64,000 nt of DNA from Klebsormidium nitens (Eukaryota > Streptophyta > Klebsormidiophyceae > Klebsormidiales > Klebsormidiaceae): the NCBI GenBank assembly GCA_000708835.1, contig DF237084.1, forward strand, positions 64,590-128,589, given 5' to 3'. Shown here in pieces: positions 56,785-64,000 of this stretch. The translations under genes and the position numbers were made by a program. The stretch's first letter is position 1, and every line of letters begins with the position of its first letter. The notes under the pieces are model-generated. The model was given only the letters and a program-made list of their open reading frames with translations, did no database searches and was not told where the DNA came from.

Positions 56785-57673
56785 GGCTTGCGCAGATCAG
56801 AATATTGATGATGAGCGACCACTGGCCGTGCCTCTTGCACAGAGCTCGAGACTGCAGTGCTTTGCTACAGCAGGCTGTCTTATCTGCGCTTTATCAAAAG
56901 TGGAATGTCCAGCCGAGATATCGACAGTCGTCTGATGACTTTGCCTGTCCTACTATCCGAATTCAGGAGTTTGCTTTGCGTCCACAGCAAGTGGGAATGA
57001 CGTCAGACATGTCCGACTGTACGAGCGGGCGCCAACATTGTGGTTGCCAGGTCTTTGATGTGGCCGGCCATGATGTTTCAGAAAGTAGCCGTCGGTTTCT
57101 GTCGATCGACGTTTTGCAATAAGATGCATGCGTTAGGTTCATTGGATTCGAGCATCCATTTCATTCATATAAAATGCTGTCTCATGCTCCCATAATTGTA
57201 AAATAAGACGCAAGATTCCTTGATGTTGGGCGGATGCCTCTCGACTATATGCCTAATGCTTCGCGATTATTGCGTATAGATTAAGAATTGGCATAAATGA
57301 GCTTCTAATTGTTGTCACCATTGCCGCCTATAGGCACTGCGTATAGATCTTCATATGGTGGAGTCACAAGTTACGGAATTGAGAGATCCAACTAGACGCG
57401 GTTCTCCGATCCCGCGGTCGGAGAAGAAGATTTGTGACTGATTGGGACGAGATTGAACGTCGGGAAACCTTACAATGAAGTTGCGCAGGATGCAATCCCT
57501 CGCCAAACTACAGACTTGAAACACGCCGGAAGCTTAGAGGCCTCTCTAATATTAAAACCAGTCAACGTTCCTACAAGCGACCCACTTAACGTTATCAGAC
57601 AGTATGTATTGGCAGCAGGGTGCACGTCGTTGTCTCACCAACCTTGTAAAGGGCTTTCAATTGCCTCCTCTTG
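56785..57673. other. Convergent intergenic region, WAPL / F-box-like
   Basis: About 0.9 kb expected to contain two 3' UTRs. One TGACGTCA octamer lies at 56998. No gene recognised. Confidence 0.45.
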
Positions 57674-58968
57674 TCATGGAATAGCCTTTTCCCTGTGCCA
57701 ATCTCGGGTCCTCAAAGGTGCCTTGTCGATCAGACCCATCTGCGAAGCACGCATTAGAGGTAGAAATCGAGGTCCTCATACTCACCGGGTACTTGACGGC
57801 GTCATAATGAGGGGAGACTGTCTCGTGGGCCACAGCGAGCCCGACTTCCACAGCAAAACCTTGCACCTCGCCGCACGGCGGATCCCAAGATAGTAATGTC
57901 GCCACACGCTCGAGCGAGTCTCCAGCCACTGCACCGGTGTTTGGATTCCTGTAATAACAACTCAAGCGCATCACCGCATGGACGAACCGCAAGGATACCG
58001 GTAACTCTCGTGTGACCTAACGGGCGTGTGACCTAAGCTACGAGCTACCCGGGTACTTCAAACAAAAACAAACCTAACCTAGATAATCACCCGCTCCGCA
58101 CCCCAACCACCATACCAACCCCACCCGTCCCCCGGGTGCCCATCTTAGGTCACATGGCTTTTAGGTGACACGAGAGTTATCGGAGTACCGCAAGGCCCTA
58201 CCAGACGCGTCCTTCACATTTGTGGAAGCTTCGCCGCGCAGATGGTATGGCAGCCCTTCCTCCTGAGTGCTCGAAACCATGAGCATCGGGTCGACGCCTT
58301 GGTCTTTCATGGTCACGGGCTCCCCGTCCAGCAGGATCTGCACCTTTCCATCCGCCTTGCGCATCAGCTTCCAGGAGAGGGCCACAACGTCATGCTGACG
58401 CAGCTTGAACCGCTCCGGGACCGTTTCGTCGAAGTGCTTCTCGTGAGGGTTTCTATCGACCATTTTTACTGCATAACTAAACAGCTTTTCTTCGGTCGCC
58501 TTGGAACTTTGAGTCCAGCTCGCTGCAATCCGCCGAACAAGATAAGTATCCCTCTCCCTTGACATACACATCCATCAGCATGACGTAATCCGAAAGTTGC
58601 TTCGTCTTCAGCCACAGTGGAATTGAAACACATGGCCAAACGCATACCCATGGCCATGCGCAGCTCAGCGTTGAGCTCCATGCTTGCTTCCCCAGCCAAA
58701 GGCACCTTTTTGGCGCCAGCTTCACAAACAGGTCCTTGTAAGTAGTGCCGGCAAACTTTTCTGTGCTTGCACCATAGAATCTGCAGACCAGGTCTCGTGC
58801 TGGAGACGTCTTCAGAGAGGGGCATGCAAGCTCGCACCAGTCTTTCCAGACAAAGCTTTTTTTCACCAGTCCGTTGAGCGTTTTCGAAACCGCTGTCAGC
58901 TTGCAAGCTGAGTCCGGTGTAAGGAAACCCAACAGATGGTCGAAAAGATGCGCTTGAAGAGCCTCCAT
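57674..58968 (-). pseudogene. F-box-like gene interrupted by a MITE and a frameshift
   Basis: The ATG at 58968 opens MEALQAHLFDHLLGFLTPDS with an F-box-like N-terminus (ACKLTAVSKTLNGLVKKSFVWKDW), as in substrate receptors of SCF ubiquitin ligases. The frame continues to DYVMLMDVYVKGEGY. Between about 58571 and 58477 the protein-like signal moves to another frame by one base (FSYAVKMVDRNPHEKHF) with no intron to explain it. That frame runs into a MITE at 58186, whose terminal repeat supplies an in-frame TAA. On the other side of the MITE the same frame resumes (FVHAVMRLSCYYRNP) to a good GTGAGT donor at 57785, and a possible last exon is 57739-57674. Together these suggest a recently disabled gene, though a base-calling error at the frameshift cannot be excluded. 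Confidence 0.7.
57995..58186. mobile_element. MITE with 9-bp target duplication inserted in a coding exon
   Basis: A 192-bp non-coding element with long terminal inverted repeats of about 42 bp: the left begins ATACCGGTAACTCTCGTG, the right (inverse) ACTCCGATAACTCTCGTG, and both go on to ACCTAA and TGTGACCTAAG. It is flanked by ACCGCAAGG at 57986-57994 and 58187-58195. Insertion plus duplication adds 201 bp, a multiple of three, so the host frame is the same on both sides but an in-frame stop is introduced. The core (58070-58135) contains ACCCGCTCCGCACCCC, shared with the element in WAPL. Confidence 0.88.
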
Positions 58969-59433
58969 CTTGAGAGCGTGAGTTGCGAAAGAGAAAGTTT
59001 GTTCACCCAGACTCTCTCAGCAGGCTTTGAGAAGATGAGCTCAGCCACGCGCCGCGCCGCGACAGAGGCCAAGATGTGACGATTTTGTGACGATTTTGTC
59101 GTCATCATCGTCATCATCCGTGCAGAGACCTGTGGTATGCAGGTCGAAGTACTAGTCTCATATCAATTCTCGTGCTGCCGCGCGGCCGCGTGCGGTGTGA
59201 TCTGATAATCTGACGTCTTAGAGAGGTTCTGAAAGGGTTTTGAAGGCAACGGAGTCGCGGCCGCGGTCGGCCGCGGTCTTCGATACCGTCGGATTCCCTT
59301 CGAGGCTTTGAGAGACAAACAAAAAGAAGATGGCTTGGCGCTACAAAAAATTTGCAACATAAAACAGAAGTCCTTTCACGTTCTTAGTCCAGCGATCGCT
59401 AGAGTTGAAGAGCTTGTGAATCTAGCGGGGGAG
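58969..59433. promoter_or_regulatory. Short head-to-head region between two F-box-type genes
   Basis: 465 bp between divergent ATGs, the shortest such spacer in the window. It contains several CGGCCGCG-type GC-rich palindromic stretches at about 59183-59275 and a duplicated TGTGACGATTT at 59076-59097. Shared promoter use is plausible but not shown. Confidence 0.45.
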
Positions 59434-60816
59434 ATGGCGAAGACCAGAAGAACAAGGAAGAAGCGCGGAGAAACTTCGAAACCGTCTCCTATACAATGTC
59501 TCCCATCGGAAGTTCTCACTCTGATCTTGACAAAGGCCCGTTTCAACCTCAAGGAGCTGCTGCAGATTGCGACAATAGGCAAAGCATTCCGAGAGGCAGT
59601 CAGAGGAGTTACTGATGCGAAGATGGATATTGACTGCATGACTTGCGCAAGCAGTGAGGATTGCGAACCAACCAAAGCGTATGCTCGCTTCCTCGTGCAT
59701 TCTCAGATCAAAGCACTGCAACTCAAGATTGAAGGCCGCACGTGTAAGAAGTGCAGGAACTTAGGACACAGCATTCATCCATCCAGATTCTTTCCAAGTA
59801 AATGGATCAAGTCTTTGAAGGACAGTCTCGAATCATTCTCCTTTCAGGACCCGCATGCCATCAAGATTGGGCCCGGGTTTAGCGTAGATTATGACGACGA
59901 TGAGCTCACTTTCACTGATCTGATGTTAGACTCTTTATCTGCTTGTGGCAACCTGAACCGGCTACAACTGAGCACTCGGAGAATTGTCCGCTCTCGAAGA
60001 TGCTGGGGAAAGTTTTCGGTTCCTAGCAACCTGCAAGAGTTGAAGCTTCATAATTGCTTTGGAAGTGAGTTTCTGGAGGTGCTGAAGACGTGTAGCTTGC
60101 CTGGAGTGTGTCCCCTTCTGAAGGAACTCTTCTTAGCCGGAGGAATGGAAGGAGAGCTATGCTTGGATTTCGGGCCTCTGGAGGTCCTGAACCTCCGCTT
60201 AGCTTCTCGTGCAGAGCCGTTAAGCATCACCTTTAGATCGACACCAAATTTGCAGCACCTATCAATCTTCTACGAGAAGGATTTCTGGTTTCGCCATAAC
60301 CTGGAAGATAGACCTAGCCTACTCGTCGAGCGGGACTTTGTTTCACTGACAGTTGTCGAGCTGAGAAACGTTTCCTGGGAGCAAACAATCCTTCTGCTAA
60401 GACGCTGCCCCAACTTGAGAATTCTCAAAGTAGATCAGTGGCTGCAAGGACCGACAGATCTGGCAACTATCTTCCAGCAGCTGGCGACGTCAAACCCTGT
60501 TCTGGAGTCACTCCAAATCGAGACAGCATGGCTGCCCCAAAGTGAGCTGGTAGAGCAAAGACCTCGGTTGACGTATCTCCGAGATCTTCGAATCAGCAGA
60601 CTCGAGATTTTCAACCTCCTGGAAGCCGCGGAGAGTCTGGAAGACCTTCTTCCGAGCTGTCCACTCCTCAAACTGGTTACAATTGAGGTCTTTACCTCTT
60701 TAGATTCAGATAACAAAGCGGAAACGGACGGCCTGATAGAGTCCATGAACAGCTTCTTTGTATTGCAGAGGGAGTTTCCAGAAGTGGTGTTCCAGCTTGA
60801 GAAGATCGATTGCTGA
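59434..60816 (+). CDS. F-box/LRR-like protein, intronless
   Basis: A 460-residue open frame from MAKTRRTRKKRGE to a TGA at 60814-60816 without introns. A basic N-terminal stretch precedes an F-box-like segment, IQCLPSEVLTLILTKARF followed by LKELLQIATIGKAFREAV (about residues 23-60). A short Cys/His element follows (CKKCRNLGHSIHPSRFF). From about residue 180 there are leucine-rich repeat strands such as LQELKLHNCF, LLKELFLAGG, LEVLNLRLAS, LTVVELRNVSW, LRILKVDQWL and LESLQIETAW. This is the layout of SCF substrate receptors of the F-box/LRR class. The F-box itself is diverged, so adaptor binding is inferred. Upstream frame is open to 59308 but without an ATG. Confidence 0.8.
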   Translation: MAKTRRTRKKRGETSKPSPIQCLPSEVLTLILTKARFNLKELLQIATIGKAFREAVRGVTDAKMDIDCMTCASSEDCEPTKAYARFLVHSQIKALQLKIEGRTCKKCRNLGHSIHPSRFFPSKWIKSLKDSLESFSFQDPHAIKIGPGFSVDYDDDELTFTDLMLDSLSACGNLNRLQLSTRRIVRSRRCWGKFSVPSNLQELKLHNCFGSEFLEVLKTCSLPGVCPLLKELFLAGGMEGELCLDFGPLEVLNLRLASRAEPLSITFRSTPNLQHLSIFYEKDFWFRHNLEDRPSLLVERDFVSLTVVELRNVSWEQTILLLRRCPNLRILKVDQWLQGPTDLATIFQQLATSNPVLESLQIETAWLPQSELVEQRPRLTYLRDLRISRLEIFNLLEAAESLEDLLPSCPLLKLVTIEVFTSLDSDNKAETDGLIESMNSFFVLQREFPEVVFQLEKIDC

Positions 60817-62134
60817 CAGATCTGGCCCTGAAGTCAATCTCTGCGCACAGTGATGACTCTGGACACTTTGTAAAATGTAGACCTGCAAAGACTCCACAGC
60901 CGCCGTCTTCGAAGCTTGAAAGTCTCAGTTATCAGATTGGAAGTTTCTTCCTTGTCAACTCTGCAACCTTAGCCACCCGCGTTGGCGAGTTTGTCTCTAC
61001 ATGTGGCATACACTTCTGTATTTGTTTTGGCTGTGCTGAGAATGAATCAAAGTATACAATGCACAGCTATTTCGAAATATCAGCGGACCAAATGATGGAG
61101 TTCATTTGGGACAAACGAACTCCATGATGCATGCCTTAGCGGCCGCCGGGCCGGTGTATCTGCTCAGATGGGGCACGGTAGGAATGTCCAGCAACGTGAC
61201 TCGTTCGAAAGGCCGATTGTGCAATTGATGCCGCAACTTCTTCGAGCCGGTTCCAAACCACAACTTATTGTAAATGAGTTGCATCGACCAACTAAGAGGT
61301 GCTTCGGGCCAGCTTTTGCTTAAGTGGCAGGTGTTACGAAATGATCATTGAGAGTGAGTTGGCTTCAATTTAGCACATGCGCGTTCCACCACAGCGCATG
61401 GCATCATTCAGACAGCTAGCCGGCCCGTCGAACTTTGCTATCAGCTGGGTGGCGATGCATCAGCTACCTCATGATCGCCATCAAAAACCATCATCGGATC
61501 TCTAGCTGCATGTACGTACCACATGGACTAAGCTACTGTAGAGACTAGCAACCGTGTTTTTCGCGTGGCATTTACACAAATGGTTAGGCTCGAGCTAATA
61601 TGAAGCTCCTTTCTCAAGTTTTATTCACGTGACGCGTCTTGCATGGCTACAATTAACAGATTGCAACACATTGGCCGGCCGACTTGGCTAAGTCAAAATG
61701 CGACTTTTTTTACGTCTCGCGACTAATTATTGAGTTGCGGCTTTGATGAAGTAGATTTGATTGTTCATGCATGATGGGCATGATCTACACAACACGGCTC
61801 ACATACAACTTGGACCATCAAGTTTTGTAAGGATGTTTGCCTCGATCCTCCGAGTAGAGCTCAATAAACATTTGCGTCGAAAATGAAAAGCAGACTCTGG
61901 AATCTAGGTGTACTTCATACTAGTCAATCCGCGTGCACCTTCAGCGTAGGACGTGGCACTGGTCATTCCAGTTTCCACATCCGCAAGCCTGTTTTATCTC
62001 CAATCTATTTACAAATGATTGCGCGTCAACTTCGCGAGCAACTTCATTTCTGCTCTACCTTATCCACCTGACCAAAAGGCCGACCGACCCATCTGATTGT
62101 AAGCATGTGCGAGCCCGTACAACCGTGACAGTGC
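60817..62134. other. Convergent intergenic region, no gene recognised
   Basis: 1.3 kb between the F-box/LRR gene and the dienelactone hydrolase gene. A/T-rich stretches and short open frames only; no domain, RNA gene or inverted-repeat element seen. Confidence 0.45.
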
Positions 62135-63669
62135 CTACTTCAAGTGCTCCTTGAACCACTGAGATGCATCGTGAAACGCTTCCTCTTTTGCCTTCTTGAT
62201 CAACTCTACCTTGTCGTCTCCTCTTACAGCAAACCCGTGAAACGTGCCGGGAAAGTATTTGATCCTCAACCTATCCGCAAGACTCTCCTTCTCAATGATC
62301 TCCTGGGCTTGCTCGCGCGCTTTGTCCGAAAACGCAAAGTCCGCCTCGGCTGCGATGATCAAACCCGGTACCTTGTTGGTGTTGATGTCGGCAGGGACAG
62401 AGACCTGGGAATGTGCAACGACGAACGTGTCGATGACGCCCTCCTTCTTGGCGATCATGAAAATGGGCGTGCCCCCGTAGCAGTATCCAATCATGCCGAC
62501 CTTCGTGATCCCTGTACACGAGAAAAAAGACACGTGTCTCTGCCGTGGCCTCGAATGGACTTTGACACCACCCCATTGATCGTAGCACCACCATGGTTCT
62601 GATGAGGGCAGTCTATTTTGTCAAAGCGGAACTGACCTTTGTAGGAATGCAAAGCAGGCGGTCTGGATACGGGTGGAAAGCGGAGGTGGTCGGAAGCGAC
62701 CCCGAATGCGATCCGACCTTGAGACGTGCATAATCTCCGCGAAGAACCATTTTTTCAAGGATATATCTTACTTCGTCAGAGATCGAAAGCAGTTCCGCGG
62801 ATGCAAAGCAGAACAGTTGGATACGTCAGATTGATTTTAAAATTGGCTCCTTTGGACGAAAAGCTTCTTGACCCTATGAATTTCGCCGAGCCAAGCACTC
62901 TCCGTTCAGACGGGTTCAACTCATGCTCGTACAGACCAGTGTAAGAGTCTGTTTTCAAACAGCTTAAACCTCGAGAGCGGTGTCTGGCCCCAGAACGAAG
63001 AGGTGAAAACTGCTCAAATTTCAGCCCTTCTAAAGCCCGCAAGGTGAGCCCCTCAGAGTGATCAAGGTCAGGGGATTAAAAGGCGGGGGTTAGTACGTAC
63101 AGCGCTGACGAAATACAAGCGTATCTTGTGTCCGATCCTTGGAACTGATCGGATCGGTATAAGAGCAAAACACCGCGGAGAGAACCCAGTATACAGATTC
63201 ACCAATGTCGCCTCGACCTGCCCAACAACCCTCCAATCGCAATTGCAGAGTAAAAACTTCGAGAACCACTCGAAGATCCTTCTCAAAGTTACTGAAGCTG
63301 ACTATACTGTGCCTTTGCCTCGTTGATGACTTCACACGATTGCCCCGACACGTGGCACTAGCGCCTGCAAGAGAACCTTCACAAGCTTGTGCAGCAGGTG
63401 TGATTACCCACCGTGTTTCTCCTTGACCTCCTTGATAACCGCCTCCAAAAGCGGGACCTTAGTTCCGGGGCGATTCCTGATGTTGAACCACAGCAAAAAG
63501 GGCGCCAGGGACAGGACGGTGGTAATACGGGAGAACAAACTGGGGGGCCCCGCCGGGTCGCCGGGGATCCCGCTGATCTTTGGCAGAGCGTCCAGCATCC
63601 AGCGAGGGAGCGCCCCGCCGTTGAACATGTCGGGGACGACCGTGAGGAAGCCGTCCTTGGCAAACGCAT
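62135..63669 (-). CDS. Dienelactone hydrolase family protein, last two exons (partial)
   Basis: Alpha/beta hydrolase, probably cytosolic; the natural substrate in plants is uncertain. Exons on the minus strand: 63669-63412 and 62511-62135 (TAG), phase-consistent, joining as EKHG-ITKVGMIGYCYGG. The upstream exon starts in phase 1 (DAFAKDGFLTVVPDMF), so the gene continues to the right; no further exon was found before 64000. Catalytic triad candidates are Cys in GYCYGG, Asp in AEADFAFSD and His in GTFHGFAVRG, in the usual order and spacing for the family. The 5' exons and start are outside the window. Confidence 0.9.
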
Positions 63670-64000
63670 CTGGACAGTTTTGGGAATCAGGCGTTGAGCT
63701 TCTGGGGTCTCAGTCTTGACAGACAAGGATCGCAAGCTCAGAGTTGGCGATCCTCTTATTACAGACGTTTTGAAAATGACCAGAAATAAGGAGGTTGTCC
63801 TCAGAACTTGCATCTGCGATATGAGAACAGAGGATTGAGACATGGATCAGGCACGGAATAGGGCCTGTAGTTGCACTGCTTTCGTTCTTGTGTGATAGTG
63901 CGTGTGACTCCTGTTGACGCTTCTAAGTCTTCAGCATTGTAGTATCTTCATACCTTGTTCTGCCACACACTGTGGGTAGGATAAGCAGAAAAGAAAGTTG
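63670..64000. other. Intron of the dienelactone hydrolase gene up to the window edge
   Basis: The acceptor for the exon starting at 63669 is CTGTCCAG on the minus strand. No upstream exon is seen in the last 330 bases. Confidence 0.6.

Noticed and set aside
58518-58563. A 45-bp GTATGT to TTGCAG segment that could be a tiny intron in the F-box-like gene
   Set aside because: Splicing it would not move to the frame used downstream, so it does not resolve the frameshift.
1-64000. CRISPR arrays, bacterial operons, viral or toxin genes
   Set aside because: None seen; short tandem repeats here lack spacers and all recognised genes are eukaryotic.

Overview
This window is nuclear DNA from a plant-lineage eukaryote. 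Genes are split by short GT-AG introns (mostly about 300 to 900 bp). The protein set (OGG1, a plant-type WAPL, a PLP aminotransferase, plastid-type cis-prenyltransferase, F-box proteins) fits a green plant or streptophyte alga. The modest introns, one gene per about 5 kb, near 50 percent GC and absence of LTR retrotransposons suggest a compact charophyte-like genome such as Klebsormidium. The organism is inference; the exon structures are read from the sequence.

Layout, left to right: OGG1 DNA glycosylase (-, 1.9-6.4 kb), primase small subunit (+, 8.2-14.9), decayed CxxC-repeat gene (-, 17.4-17.9), short-chain dehydrogenase (+, 19.2-23.5), frameshifted CxxC-repeat gene (-, 26.8-28.3), R3H-SUZ protein (+, 29.1-33.6), kynurenine-type aminotransferase (-, 34.6-40.0), intact CxxC-repeat gene (+, 41.5-42.6), cis-prenyltransferase (-, 45.0-48.1), WAPL cohesin-release factor (+, 49.2-56.8), F-box-like gene broken by a MITE (-, 57.7-59.0), intronless F-box/LRR-like gene (+, 59.4-60.8), and the 3' part of a dienelactone hydrolase (-, 62.1 to beyond the right edge). 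Six multi-exon models (PRIM1, SDR, R3H-SUZ, aminotransferase, cis-prenyltransferase, OGG1) close with every splice phase consistent. The thirteen genes alternate strand without exception, so every pair is head-to-head or tail-to-tail.

The genes do not form one pathway. OGG1, primase and WAPL share a DNA replication, repair and chromosome theme. The aminotransferase, prenyltransferase, SDR and DLH are separate metabolic enzymes. The three CxxC-repeat genes are one dispersed family in different states of decay.

The most unusual signal is structural. In at least five unrelated genes, and probably a sixth, the end of an exon together with its splice site has been copied in tandem into the neighbouring intron, leaving 'ghost' junctions, often 140-170 bp apart. 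Other notable items are a 12-mer, GATGACGTCAGC, repeated far above expectation inside and outside exons, and two MITEs with 9-bp target duplications, unlike termini and a shared core, one of which sits in a coding exon.
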